Below, one piece after another: positions 1-9,700 of a stretch of 64,000 nt of DNA. Both the position numbers and the translations under genes were made by a program. The notes under the pieces were generated by a model. That model did no database searches. It saw nothing but the letters and a program-made list of their open reading frames with translations, and was not told the origin of the DNA. The stretch is from Dyadobacter diqingensis. Its GTDB lineage: Bacteria; Bacteroidota; Bacteroidia; Cytophagales; Spirosomataceae. The stretch covers positions 189,751-253,750 of the forward strand of contig NZ_JAMXKF010000006.1 in the NCBI RefSeq assembly GCF_024220585.1. The letters are read 5' to 3'. The stretch's first letter is position 1. Each line of letters opens with the position of its first letter.

Positions 1-59
1 CCCGGGAGCCAGGATCAGTCTGAAATTTATACTTGATGCCAGCAATTAAATGAGGATTA

Positions 60-710
60 TTATTGCAGATTCACCTTTGATTGATCGGTACACTGATCTA
101 CTTTTCTTATCAGGTCTACGATATTTTCAACCCCGAACTTCTGAAAAATCTTTGTTTTTTGGGTACTTACCGTAGAAAACTTGACTTTGAGGTCATCGGC
201 AATTTCTTTGGTCCATTTACCCGTCAGCAAAAGTTCGAGCACCTGCTTTTCACGAGGCGACAAGGATTCAAACGGATTATTTGTTGGTTCGCCATTTAAT
301 ACACTATCAAACATTTTTCGCTGCACAGCCGGGCTTACATACTTCTTACCCTCTAAGACCATGCGAATTGCTTTTTCTGTTTCATCATCAGAGCTGCTCT
401 TATGGAGAAAACCGTTCGCTCCGGCTTGAATGTAGTCAGGCGCATTTAAGAGCTCATCCCTGCCTGAACAAACCAATATCCGGATATTTTGCTGAACGTG
501 GCGAAACGTCTTGATCATGCTGGTACCGATACCGCCAGGTATACCCAGATCAAGAATAACCAGGTCCATCTGATGCGTCTTTATCTCATTAAACGCGTCC
601 TCATAAGTATGCGCAAAATAAAGCGTGGCATCTGCAATTACCGTTTTCACCAACATGCCCATCCCCAGACAGACCATGTGATGATCATCGACAAGTAAAA
701 CATTTCTCAT
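60..710 (-). CDS. LuxR/NarL-family response regulator, canonical (cassette 1)
   Basis: This 216-residue protein has an N-terminal receiver domain (about residues 3-120) and a C-terminal LuxR-type HTH (about 148-205). The phosphorylation site is complete: acidic pair D8-D9, phosphoacceptor D54 in the motif VILDLG, and K104. The HTH begins with the usual SPREKQVLELL motif. It should be a DNA-binding regulator phosphorylated by a histidine kinase. It lies divergent to the S74 protein gene at 994, and its equivalent at 9946-10587 lies divergent to the second S74 gene. The kinase at 6785-9928 is the obvious partner (inference). The start is the first ATG of the frame and fits the family N-terminus. 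Confidence 0.93.
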   Translation of the reverse strand: MRNVLLVDDHHMVCLGMGMLVKTVIADATLYFAHTYEDAFNEIKTHQMDLVILDLGIPGGIGTSMIKTFRHVQQNIRILVCSGRDELLNAPDYIQAGANGFLHKSSSDDETEKAIRMVLEGKKYVSPAVQRKMFDSVLNGEPTNNPFESLSPREKQVLELLLTGKWTKEIADDLKVKFSTVSTQKTKIFQKFGVENIVDLIRKVDQCTDQSKVNLQ

Positions 711-993
711 AAAATTATTTCTAGCTCGTGAGTAAAATCAGTCATTGAACCTACAAAAATATTTGTACAAACCGGAGATTCCAAGGTTAAATATTTCGAT
801 TACCGGCATAGTCATATGACTACTGACTATGGGATTTTCATTTTCTAAGTTTGACTATCCAATGAGGAAGCGTTGAACTTTTTGAAAGAGCTGGTTAACC
901 CGCTTGCCTGTTAATTCGAAAAAGCTTCCATCGGTACGATTTAAAAGAATTACCATCATAACCAAAGAATCAAACATTTTAACACAAACTATT
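711..993. promoter_or_regulatory. Divergent intergenic control region with palindrome
   Basis: This 283-base gap separates the divergent regulator and S74 genes. It contains the perfect 12-base palindrome AGTCATATGACT at 810-821, directly followed by ACTGACTAT. It also has a candidate Bacteroidota -7 element TAAGTTTG at 846-853; only a weak CTG stands at the expected -33 position. The palindrome is a plausible binding site for a dimeric LuxR-type regulator, which is inference from its shape and position. No reading frame here looks like a gene. Confidence 0.4.
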
Positions 994-1878
994 ATGAAAA
1001 CGAAACGGCTATTATCTATTACGTTTTTTGTCGCTGCTACCGTCCTGACGAATGGTTCCTTTGCCCAGGTAAAGATAGGAGCAAATCCGACCACAATCAC
1101 ATCTGGAGCCAATCTGGATGTAGAGGCTGGCAATAACACGCATACAGTGGTGATGCAGTCCGGTGCCGTTGGTATTAACACGGTAGCCCCCCAGGCCCAT
1201 TTGGATGTACGGGGAAACATAAAGGCCCTGGCTACCACCGGCACACAGACCGGCGACATCTGGAACGGCACATCGAACGTTAATGGTTTTGAAGTATATA
1301 CTAACCCGGGAGGTGATGTTTGGGTAGGCATACAGCGTGCAGGAAGCGTTTCTCCGCTGCACATTTCCAAACCAGCCAATGCCACAGTGGGCGAAATGAT
1401 AAATTTTTCGGTTGGTGGCAATGGAGTAGGCACTATTACCCACACCACTACAAGTGTGCAATACAACACCACATCAGATCAGCGCCTAAAAGAAAACATT
1501 CACGCCACCAAATTTGGGCTGGAAGCGCTGAAAACGGTCAAAGTATACGATTATAACTTCAAAGCAGATTCCAAAAAAAAGCTTTCTACCGGTGTATTGG
1601 CGCAAGAACTACACAAAGTTTATCCGCAAGCCGTTACAGTAGGCGGCGCTGATGCAAAGGCTAACCCATGGCAGGTAGATTACAGCAAGCTGGTTCCGAT
1701 GCTAGTCAAATCGGTACAGGAGCTGAACGAGAAAGTGGAGTCACTGGAAAAGGAAAAAGCACAACTAAGCGCAGAATTGACACGAAAAGCGACTTCTCTC
1801 TCAGAACTTAACGACCGTATCAGCCGGGTGGAACGGATATTGAGCTCCACGGAACACGCAAATTCCGTGAGCAAATAA
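994..1878 (+). CDS. Exported peptidase S74 (tail-fibre chaperone) domain protein (cassette 1)
   Basis: The product has 294 residues. It has a signal peptide ending near residue 24 (SFAQ), the shared VKIGxNPTxI module, a short repeat region containing AVGINT, and a C-terminal peptidase S74/intramolecular chaperone domain from about residue 160. The S74 dyad motif SDQRLKENI is intact (S161, K166), followed by GVLAQEL and DYSKLVPMLVKSVQEL, and the protein ends in a coiled coil (about 245-285). S74 domains trimerise beta-helical fibres and may cut themselves off. I start at ATG 994; a TTG at 904 would add a tail that hides the signal peptide. It heads a plus-strand series of exported-protein genes. 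Confidence 0.85.
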   Translation: MKTKRLLSITFFVAATVLTNGSFAQVKIGANPTTITSGANLDVEAGNNTHTVVMQSGAVGINTVAPQAHLDVRGNIKALATTGTQTGDIWNGTSNVNGFEVYTNPGGDVWVGIQRAGSVSPLHISKPANATVGEMINFSVGGNGVGTITHTTTSVQYNTTSDQRLKENIHATKFGLEALKTVKVYDYNFKADSKKKLSTGVLAQELHKVYPQAVTVGGADAKANPWQVDYSKLVPMLVKSVQELNEKVESLEKEKAQLSAELTRKATSLSELNDRISRVERILSSTEHANSVSK

Positions 1879-1931
1879 GAAAACAACTATCAGTCACTCC
1901 CTTATTAATTATGAAAAAATCATTATTAATC

Positions 1932-2600
1932 ATGAAAACAAAAAAGCTATTGCCTAGAATATTTTACCCAGTTATGCTTGCGGTGGCGATGCTGCTTGGC
2001 TCCTCCAACGTTTTCGCCCAGGTGAAAATAGGCACGAATCCGACAACCATTGAGCCTAACTCCAACCTGGAAGTGGAGGCCTCTACACCCGGGCGCAAGA
2101 CCAAAATTGACAAAACAACTGGCCAGGTTACCATCACCGACGGAACCGAGGGGGCCGGGAAGGTATTGACTTCGGATGCTGTTGGCGGGACGAGTTGGCA
2201 AAATCCTTTGTCTGGAGCGATGGTCAATGGTACTAATGGAAGCCAGGTAACCGTGGCAAATGCTTCTGTGGGGCAAACCTATTCAGGTGGGTCCATCACC
2301 TTCCCACGGGCGGGCACCTATATGGTTACTGCCAGGTGGATAATATTGGGTTCTCCTACCACAACTTCTCCTATCGCAAATCATGCTTTTATTAATACGG
2401 CTTTGTCAACCAGTTCTTCAACGTATAGCGAGGCAGGCATAGCAGCAGAATGGGTAGTTGTTGGCACAAACATACAGCATACAACGCCATCGTTCAGGGT
2501 TACGGTGGCAAGCCCGCAAACACTTTATTTCTGGTTTTACACCGGTTATTTTACTGGTGGGCTGCAATTTCTTGAAACCTTCGCCATCGGCCCATTCTAA
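1932..2600 (+). CDS. Exported modular protein with C1q/TNF-like C-terminal domain (cassette 1, first copy)
   Basis: The product has 222 residues: a signal peptide ending SNVFAQ (about residue 28), a shared N-terminal module (VKIGTNPTTIEPN, NLEVEAS, DKTTGQV, GKVLTSDA, SWQ; about 29-90), and a C-terminal beta-rich domain (about 95-222). The Phe/Tyr and Gly pattern of that domain, ending in TFAIGPF, resembles C1q/TNF-like jelly-rolls; this is family-level inference. ATG 1911 is an alternative start, but MKTKKLL at 1932 matches the start of the preceding gene. It lies 53 bases after the S74 gene and is probably co-transcribed with it. Its first 190 bases of mature module are a near copy of those in the next gene. 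Confidence 0.72.
   Translation: MKTKKLLPRIFYPVMLAVAMLLGSSNVFAQVKIGTNPTTIEPNSNLEVEASTPGRKTKIDKTTGQVTITDGTEGAGKVLTSDAVGGTSWQNPLSGAMVNGTNGSQVTVANASVGQTYSGGSITFPRAGTYMVTARWIILGSPTTTSPIANHAFINTALSTSSSTYSEAGIAAEWVVVGTNIQHTTPSFRVTVASPQTLYFWFYTGYFTGGLQFLETFAIGPF
2011..2200 (+). repeat. Duplicated N-terminal module, copy A
   Basis: This roughly 190-base stretch codes for the end of the signal peptide and the shared N-terminal module of the protein at 1932-2600. It is closely similar at DNA level to 2711-2900 in the next gene, and more distantly to the gene at 12754. Downstream of it the two genes no longer align, so a conserved front carries different C-terminal domains. Confidence 0.75.
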
Positions 2601-2637
2601 CAGGTATCTACAAAAATAAATGAAACCACTATTCATG

Positions 2638-3342
2638 ATGAAAACAATACGACTAAATACATTTTGCAAAATGATGCTTGGAGTGACAATGGTCCTTGCT
2701 TCACAGGGCGTTTTTGCACAAGTGAAAATCGGAACGAATCCCACAACCATTGAGCCTAATTCTAACCTGGAAGTGGAAGCGTCTACGCCCGGACGCAAGA
2801 TGAAAGTAGACAAAACAACGGGGCAGGTAAGTATCGCGGATGGCACCGAAGGAGCAGGGAAAATTTTCACCTCTGATGCTGTTGGTGGTGGAAGCTGGCA
2901 AAGTGTGACCCTTACCGCATTTGCCGCTTCACAGGGTGGTCGGGAAAATTTTCCGCAGTCACCAAATGCGCAGCTGTTTGGAACGATCACGTTCCCGGGG
3001 GAAACGACTGATCCTACCAACTCATTTACTCCTTCGACCGGAACCTTTGTGACACCAGTTACGGGGCACTACGTATTGTTCGGATCAACACAATTTGACA
3101 ACTCTCTCGTCCCTGGAGTCCCCAATTTGGTTCGGACTTGTTTACAGCTTTTTGTCAACAGTACTTCTATCACGCAGGGATGTGCATTTCCAAACGCCGT
3201 TTTCACAAGTACCGCTATCTCAAATCTCGTGAAATTGAATGCTGGCGATACGGTAACGTTACGAGCTGGTGCAAATGTTTCCTCAGGTCCTACCTTTGCG
3301 GTTGCAGTATCAGCCTTTTATGCTTACAAAATCTCGAATTAG
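2638..3342 (+). CDS. Exported modular protein with C1q-like C-terminal domain (cassette 1, second copy)
   Basis: The product has 234 residues, with a signal peptide ending GVFAQ and the same N-terminal module as its neighbour. Its C-terminal half differs and is a clearer C1q-like domain (about 100-234): FVTPVTGHYVLFG, LQLFVNSTSI, and LNAGDTVTLRAG are in the positions expected for C1q strands. C1q domains form trimers, which suits a partner of the S74 fibre protein (inference). ATG codons also occur at 2620 and 2635; 2638 (MKTIRLN) matches the start motif of the other family members. The gap to the previous gene is only 37 bases. Confidence 0.75.
   Translation: MKTIRLNTFCKMMLGVTMVLASQGVFAQVKIGTNPTTIEPNSNLEVEASTPGRKMKVDKTTGQVSIADGTEGAGKIFTSDAVGGGSWQSVTLTAFAASQGGRENFPQSPNAQLFGTITFPGETTDPTNSFTPSTGTFVTPVTGHYVLFGSTQFDNSLVPGVPNLVRTCLQLFVNSTSITQGCAFPNAVFTSTAISNLVKLNAGDTVTLRAGANVSSGPTFAVAVSAFYAYKISN
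2711..2900 (+). repeat. Duplicated N-terminal module, copy B
   Basis: This is the second copy of the module at 2011-2200. Differences are mostly synonymous substitutions with no visible indel, indicating a tandem duplication followed by replacement or rapid change of the C-terminal half. Confidence 0.75.
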
Positions 3343-3512
3343 CCATTGATCAGCCTATGGTCTCGGCCCTGCCTATCAAAGACATGCTGCTCTTAGCTGG
3401 AAGTTGAATGTAGGCTGATTAATAACCGAATGTAAAGTCGGCTTGCTGGCGATTGATACTGTGCAAACCGGATCTGAGAGTTCTTATGCATCAAATTAAA
3501 CACAACGGAATA

Positions 3513-4838
3513 ATGAAACTAAACTACATCAATTCACCCAGGAAGAATTGGACGGCGGCAACGATTTCTGCTATGCTGATTCTGACTTCCCCCTTAGCCC
3601 GTGCCCAGGAAGGCAGCCAGGGTAACACTACCATTTTTGGTGGTGCAGAGATGACTTTCTTTGCCGACCACAACTTTGCAACGGGTGGAGGCGGAGCCCA
3701 GCCGGGTGTGATCCTGACCGAGCGTGCAGCAGGCAGCTTCGGCGTCCTTAACTTTTCAGGCACCAATCTGGTTTCTACCAATGCATCAGACGCAGGATAT
3801 GTAGATGGTTATGTCCGAAAATACGGAACCGGGCAATTTATCTTCCCTGTGGGGGACAATGGCAACCTGGGCCAGTTTGCAGCTTCGGGCGACGGCACAA
3901 TGGGAGCTTATTTCCATTCAGATCCCAATACAGCTGTGACCAGTAATCTTTTTACCGGGACTAACTACACGGCGCTTCCCTCGGGCGGACCGTTTGCTAC
4001 AACCAGCACAGGCGCCAATGTTGACGTTGTCAGCACGGTAGAATACTGGGATGTGGACGGAAGCAGCACTACCCCACTCACCTTAACCTGGGATGCAGGC
4101 AGTAATATTGCCGGATTAACAGGCAGCCAGCTCACCAAGCTAACGATCGTTGGCTGGAACGGAACCCAGTGGGTGGCCATTGCTTCCAAAGTGGATGTCA
4201 CATCCGTTTTGGGTGGCAGCAGTGATTTGCCGGCCGGATCGATCACCACCACCGCGACAATTACTCCCAATACCTATACCGCCTATACGTTCGGCTCTCT
4301 GAATGCTCCCCTGCCTGTTACCCTGACCAGTTTTAAAGCCACGGCAGAAAACAGCACTGCACTTTTGACCTGGACCACCACCGCGGAGGCAAACAGCGAC
4401 CGTTTTGAAGTGGAACATAGTCTGAATGGTAAAAACTGGAACAGGATTGGAATAGTAGCTTCTTATGGCGAAAGCAAAGTGCTTCGCAGCTACTCCTTTG
4501 TTGATGCAAACCCCGCACGCGGAGAAAACCTGTACCGGCTGAAAATGGTAGACAAGGACGAAACCTTTGCATACAGCAAAATACGCAATGTAACTTTTGA
4601 GACTGGCGCAGAAATCACAACCTACCCTAACCCGGTAATCGACAAGCTTCTGATCAGCAATTATGCCAAAGTCAAACAGATGAGCCTGAACAATACATCG
4701 GGAACAAAACTATTGCAGAAAGAAAAGGTGTCCAGCGAGGGAGTTGATGTGAGTAACCTGAAACCAGGGATTTACATCGTGACCTTGACCCTGTTTGATG
4801 GCACCATCAGCACACACAAAGTAGCCGTTACAAGATAA
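3513..4838 (+). CDS. T9SS type A sorting domain protein (cassette 1)
   Basis: The product has 441 residues: a signal peptide ending near LARAQ (about residue 30), a Gly/Thr-rich beta region (EGSQGNTTIFGGAEMTFF, then YVDGYVRKYG and FPVGDN), a fibronectin-like stretch beginning LPVTLTSFKA (about 275-370), and a C-terminal type A sorting tail (YPNPVIDKLL to HKVAVTR). Such tails direct export through the Bacteroidota type IX system and attachment to, or release from, the cell surface. A close paralogue is at 13539-14861. I use ATG 3513, because upstream candidates at 3453 (TTG) and 3486 would bury the signal peptide. The substrate or ligand is unknown. Confidence 0.88.
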   Translation: MKLNYINSPRKNWTAATISAMLILTSPLARAQEGSQGNTTIFGGAEMTFFADHNFATGGGGAQPGVILTERAAGSFGVLNFSGTNLVSTNASDAGYVDGYVRKYGTGQFIFPVGDNGNLGQFAASGDGTMGAYFHSDPNTAVTSNLFTGTNYTALPSGGPFATTSTGANVDVVSTVEYWDVDGSSTTPLTLTWDAGSNIAGLTGSQLTKLTIVGWNGTQWVAIASKVDVTSVLGGSSDLPAGSITTTATITPNTYTAYTFGSLNAPLPVTLTSFKATAENSTALLTWTTTAEANSDRFEVEHSLNGKNWNRIGIVASYGESKVLRSYSFVDANPARGENLYRLKMVDKDETFAYSKIRNVTFETGAEITTYPNPVIDKLLISNYAKVKQMSLNNTSGTKLLQKEKVSSEGVDVSNLKPGIYIVTLTLFDGTISTHKVAVTR

Positions 4839-4848
4839 GATTACACAT

Positions 4849-4880
4849 AAAGCCCAAGCCGATATTTCGGCCTGGGCTTT
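4849..4880 (+). terminator. Hairpin terminator after the T9SS gene
   Basis: AAAGCCCAAGCC at 4849-4860 pairs with GGCCTGGGCTTT at 4869-4880 with one mismatch, giving a 12-bp stem with a short loop and a T-rich 3' side. It lies 10 bases after the stop codon and only 19 bases before the next ATG, so it separates the exported-protein genes from the regulator. Confidence 0.7.
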
Positions 4881-4899
4881 ACAGTTCAAATTTGCAAAG

Positions 4900-5349
4900 A
4901 TGCTCAGCATATTGATAATTGATCAAAACCCACTCGTCTGTATCGGAATACAGGCGCTTCTGAATAATGCATTAAAAAAAACAGCCGAAACTCATCTGGC
5001 AAGCTCAAAAACGGAATTAGACGGTTTAATAACGGAACTAAAAATTGACCTGTTTATCCTTGGACTGTATGAAAAACCAGATATAGATATCTTCTATTTG
5101 AGAAAAATCATATTCGAAACCCATCCGGGTAGCCTCCTTATTGTTTTTTATGAAAGGTTTTCGCTGGAATCAATGCTCACTTTTTCTCAGCAGCGTAGTG
5201 TTGGATTTATTTCAAAACCCCGCGTGAAGGATGAACTGAGCACTTGTCTGGCTTGCGTTTTGAAGGGAGAGATGTATATGTGCGAAGACACAAGCCAGAG
5301 TATAATAAATGCCTGGACCGAAAAAAGAGTAATACCCGTCAAGAAGTAA
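4900..5349 (+). CDS. Degenerate receiver protein without HTH (cassette 1)
   Basis: The product has 149 residues and is receiver-like (MLSILIIDQNPLVCIGI; ISKPRVKDE with the conserved Lys near 106). The phosphoacceptor position is G55 in the motif LFILG, so it should not be phosphorylated in the usual way. Its paralogue at 15209 has Gly at the same place. Unlike that paralogue it stops at about residue 149, before the LuxR HTH, so it is either a truncated regulator or a stand-alone pseudo-receiver that could act by dimerising with others. The function is unproven. Confidence 0.72.
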   Translation: MLSILIIDQNPLVCIGIQALLNNALKKTAETHLASSKTELDGLITELKIDLFILGLYEKPDIDIFYLRKIIFETHPGSLLIVFYERFSLESMLTFSQQRSVGFISKPRVKDELSTCLACVLKGEMYMCEDTSQSIINAWTEKRVIPVKK

Positions 5350-5456
5350 TTGATCATAATTAGATGAATGAATGCAGACCGGGGCCTGCCTATGCTACGG
5401 ACTTTACGAACATGATCTTTTTTATTAATCTTGGTTGTCCTGGCAGTTTAAACTCA

Positions 5457-5492
5457 TTACCCATGTTTTACACATGCAACACTATCAAACGA
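5457..5492 (+). promoter_or_regulatory. Conserved non-coding block, copy 1
   Basis: This block upstream of the regulator at 5577 contains the sub-motifs TTACCC, TGTTTTACAC, TGCAACACTAT and AAA in the same order and spacing as at 15889-15922 upstream of the paralogous regulator at 16086. The copies differ by two one-base gaps and three substitutions, while surrounding non-coding sequence is not alike. That suggests a shared promoter or operator. Confidence 0.55.
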
Positions 5493-5576
5493 ATCAGAAA
5501 AAACCTAAACAAGAAAAACGGTAAGGAGAAAATAGTGACACAAAAACTGATAATCTACCTATCCTAATTAACATTT

Positions 5577-6185
5577 ATGAGAAAGACGTTGGTTTTAATA
5601 AAAAATGATTTTTTTCGTGCGGGAATTTCTGCTGCGATAAAAGAAATCTCACGATCAGAACTGATTGTTGAAGCTACGAGATGGTCAGATGCCAGCTCGA
5701 ACCTCAGACAATCAGATTTTCGATTGTTAATCGCAGACATGGATCTCCAATCAGAAAATAATCTTAGCTGTCTAAGAAAAGTACGTGATCTGTATCCAAA
5801 GTTAAAAATTATCCTAATTATGGATAATGACAAACCAGCAGCCATCCATTATCTCAAAAAAGGTGTCAACGGGCTTCTGTCCAGAAAAATGTCAAAGGAA
5901 GAATTTCATAAGGCATTCAAGGCCGTGTTAAATGGTGCTACGTATGCATCCGAAAGCATAAATAACGCAATACTAAATGAAATTTCAGGTATGAACCAGA
6001 TAAGCATCCTTTCACCCAGAGAAGCTCAGGTATCAGAATTCCTTATCAAAGGTTTGCGAACTTCGGAGATATGTTGCAAGCTCAATTTAGCCCCCTCCAC
6101 AGTTAGCACGATGAAAACCAGTGTTTATAGAAAAATGAAAGTAACAAATGTTATAGAGCTGATATCCAAGTTGGCTGTTCAATAA
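5577..6185 (+). CDS. LuxR-family response regulator with altered acidic pocket (cassette 1)
   Basis: The product has 202 residues, with a receiver (1-120) and a LuxR HTH (about 142-198; LSPREAQVSEFLIKGLRTSEI, PSTVSTMKTSVYRKM). D54 (LIADMD) is present, but the acidic pair that binds Mg is replaced by I8-K9 in MRKTLVLIKND. The paralogue at 16086 has the same change, so it predates the duplication or is selected. Phosphorylation may therefore be weak or absent. The 227 bases upstream contain the conserved block at 5457-5492 and no convincing gene. Confidence 0.85.
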   Translation: MRKTLVLIKNDFFRAGISAAIKEISRSELIVEATRWSDASSNLRQSDFRLLIADMDLQSENNLSCLRKVRDLYPKLKIILIMDNDKPAAIHYLKKGVNGLLSRKMSKEEFHKAFKAVLNGATYASESINNAILNEISGMNQISILSPREAQVSEFLIKGLRTSEICCKLNLAPSTVSTMKTSVYRKMKVTNVIELISKLAVQ

Positions 6186-6520
6186 CTGCGTTTATAATTT
6201 GTGTCGCTGAATGCGATTTCGGGAATTTCTCTTTGCAGACGTACAAGTTAGAACATATCTCTCAAGCTTGCTTACCTCACTTACTAGTTTTTGAACAACT
6301 AAAAAATCGGATCAATATGAGGGTATACACTTTGTAAAATCCAAGGTTGTGGAACACAAATTATTTAACCATGAATTAACAAATCAGGGGTTCTTCTGCC
6401 GGGGCCCTGCACGCGTTATAAAGAAAGAACAAAATAATTTCACAGCGACATTCCTGTGCACGTTTCATCGTTCAGCACCCTGTTGCGGACCATGTGGGCG
6501 ATCCGCCGCAAATGCTTTGA
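6186..6520. other. Intergenic stretch, no gene seen
   Basis: I see no gene in this stretch: short open frames exist on the plus strand but have no family features. It leads into the decayed cheB-like fragment at 6521-6700 and then the kinase gene. Confidence 0.4.
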
Positions 6521-6700
6521 GGCTGCGGTAAGCTACCAGCCTTATATCCGCAAGATGCGGAAGAGACTAAACGGACAGTTATATACATTGCTCCGCCAGA
6601 GCATGATCTGCTTATCGAAGACAGGAAGATTTTCATCGCACGATTCAACAGAAGATCATGGATATCACCGTTAAAGTTTTTCAATAATCATACTATTTGA
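6521..6700 (+). pseudogene. Decayed fragment resembling CheB methylesterase
   Basis: One frame of this stretch reads LPALYPQDAEE, then VIYIAPPEHDLLIEDRKIF at 6578-6634. This matches the CheB catalytic-domain signature of the general form IYxAPPxxHLLxE. The frame is closed by a stop just upstream (6518-6520) and has no start codon, no catalytic Ser or His motifs and no continuation, so only a relic remains. The match comes from motif recognition and is moderately sure. Confidence 0.42.
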
Positions 6701-6784
6701 CAACTGAATCACTTACTTTGCGACAAAGCTGTGGATTGACCAGCCGGAACGGCTGACAATGCCATTTGATTGATTGAGTTAAGT

Positions 6785-9700
6785 ATGCTGATAAGATTAT
6801 TTTTCGTTGGGTTGTTTAGTCTTCAGATTTCCTGCTGTCTTGCGCAACTAGCCCAGGGTCACTATACCGTCAACCATTACAGCGATGAAAATGGTCTTCC
6901 TCAGAACAGTGTAAAAGGTATTGCGGCTGACCAACAGGGTTTTGTCTGGTTTGTTACCGAAAGCGGGATCGTCCGATTTGATGGACAGCATTTTTACACG
7001 TATAACAAACTAAATCTGCCGCTAAAAGACAACAGATTTTATGCACTGTTTCCATCTATGGAAAATATGGGCTCGAAAGAAAACCATGGAAAATTTTACG
7101 CTACTACCGACGAAGCGGACTATGTAAAAGTGGCTGATGGCAGGGCTGTCGTCGATTCGTTTTATTTCGAGAAGATTAAAAGGCTCCGTTCGTATAAAAC
7201 ATCAAGTGGAATCACGTTTGTTACATCCGGCCTTCCTATCGTCCAAACTGTCCCTTTTATTGCTAATTACATAATACCTGTTGCCGGTAAACAAGACAGT
7301 TATTACATGTGTGATAGCTCCGGGGCCAAGCTTTACGAAAAAGGGCACAAGAAAATCACCTACTCATTCAAAAACGGGTTTCCTGCTAATTATTTTCTCC
7401 TGCAACAAAAGCTGTATTACAACCACGGATCCGGAAAAATCGCCAGAATAGATGCACCCAAGGCGGAAAACTACCCGCTCGACGGTGATATTCTGACGGA
7501 TCCATCTTACACGGCTGGTAAAAGCAGCATTCAAATCTACTGGAACAGTATCAATGATCAGGTCTTTTTATACTTAAACAAAAACCTTTATTTACTGAGC
7601 GCCGGCAAGGACAAAACGATGGCTACTGAACTTGTTGTCAAAGGATTCGATTTCAAGACGCTTAATATTCAAACAATATACTTTAACAAAACCGATCAGG
7701 CGCTTTTTCTCGGCAGTGTAACCCAAGGCTTGTATGTTCTACGCGGACAACCCTTCCAAACACTGACAACCTCTACGGATAATCAAATCGAAAACGTTTT
7801 TTATGCGCAGACAACTTACGGAAAGGATGCCGTTTTGGTACCACGTGGTTTTATCGTAAAAAAACAGGCAGACGGCAGCACCCAGATCAAACGGTTAAGT
7901 GGAAAACTTCAGGAAAACGATAAAGATAACCGTGGTATTTTAACAGACAAGAAAGGAATGCACTGGGTGAAAAATTACCAGTACATAAGCCGGTATAATC
8001 CGGAAGGCGACAAGCAACTCAATCAATGGGATTTACATGATGAAATAAAAACAATCTATTCGGCTCCGGACGGTGCGATCTGGCTCGGATTAAAAAATCT
8101 GGGTTTATTTCGGATAAATATACTCGAAGAAAATCCCTCACCTAAGCCCTTCTTGCTCGGGAAACTTGACGACATATCCTTTATTACGTCCATGACCGGG
8201 CAAAAGTTACTTGTTGGTACCGAACATGGACTGTATACGGTAGATTTAATCACCAAAAAGGCTGTGCTTGTAGAAGGAACCCAAAGCATGTTCATAAAAA
8301 GTATTTATACTGCAGAGCCCGGACAAATATGGATAACTGCTCAGGATAAAGGAATTATGCTTTTTTCCAGGAACAGACTTGTTATTTTCCCTTTGGATAA
8401 GCATAAATACCTAACCGCTTCTCACTGCCTGTTTGAAGACAGGAATGGTTTCTTCTGGATAACGACAAACAAAGGTTTGTTCCGTGCGAAGAAAAGTGAC
8501 CTGCTAACTTATGCAGCGGCCTACAACGCCGGAAATATCTCAGAGGTGAATCGTAATGAATTTTTATACGAGTACTATGATAAAAATGCCGGTTTTTTAA
8601 TAAACGAATTCAATGGAGGCTGTCAGCCGTGCGCATTGAGGGTGGAAGGCGGTTATGTTTCTCTTCCCTCTCTGAATGGGCTCGTTTGGTTTGTACCTGA
8701 AACAATTCAGCAAGCTGCCAACAACGGTAAAATTTATTTTGATAAGATAACCTATAACAAGAAGTCATTTCCCGGTACTGCCGGGCCAGTCAATTTGCCG
8801 GTTAACGCGCAAGCAATCCGGTTTGATTTTTCAACTCCTTACTTTGGACATCCCGACAATCTAAATTTTTACTGGGCTATGGTTGGTGAAGGTTCAGCTA
8901 GTGTAGTTCCGGATTGGAATCCTGTCGACAGCGACCAGTTAAGCATATACTTTTCAAGCCTTGCCTCTGGACATTACACACTATTGGTCAAACGGGTCAG
9001 CGGTTTCGGAGCAAACAATAGTTGTATCATAAAATTACCGGTCATCGTCCCAAAACTTTGGTACGAAACCTGGATTTTTCGTCTGATAATGCTAACCGTT
9101 TTTGCAGCAGCTGTATATGTCTTAGTCAGGCTGAGAACGCGATATCTGGAAAAAAGCAACCAGGCACTTGAAATCAAAATTAAAGACCGAACCCAAAAAC
9201 TGGAAAACGCCCTGTCAGATCTTCAACAATCTGAAAAAGAGCTAACCAGACAGTTAACGATCAGGTCCCGCCTTGTCGCATCGATGAGCCATGATATCAT
9301 GACGCCAATGTCCTTTCTGGCATCTGCTGCCGAACGAATCGAGCCTATGATTGGTCAGCAAAATTACCAGCAGGCATCTTTAGTCGGCAAAGACGTCGCT
9401 GTTTCGGCCAAACGTATCAGGTTATTACTTGAAAACACGATTAGCTATATAAAAACCCAATACAAAGCAGAACGCATTCCGTTTGGCGAGGTAATGTTAA
9501 AAGATCTGATAAACCAGAAAACTGACCTATTTACACCTGCGATCCAAAACCAGAAAAATAAGTTATCTAATGAAATCGCTGAAAATGTTTCTGTGTTTTC
9601 GAGCGACCATTTGCTGCCGATCATAATCCACAATATTATTGACAACGCCAATAAGTTTACAACCAACGGACTTATCAGAATTTACACTGAACAAAATCAA

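Noticed and set aside
1..59. Possible gene end at the left edge
   Set aside because: Only 59 bases; no frame can be supported.
855..1472. Minus-strand open frame of 205 codons over the S74 gene
   Set aside because: It is antisense to a gene with clear domain signatures. Its translation has no recognisable motifs, and Pro/Val-rich stretches are typical of a shadow frame.
2418..3020. Minus-strand open frame of 200 codons over the two C1q-like genes
   Set aside because: The same antisense pattern (GMVVGFVPIFT-like) appears over each copy of the duplicated module, so it reflects the plus-strand coding sequence.
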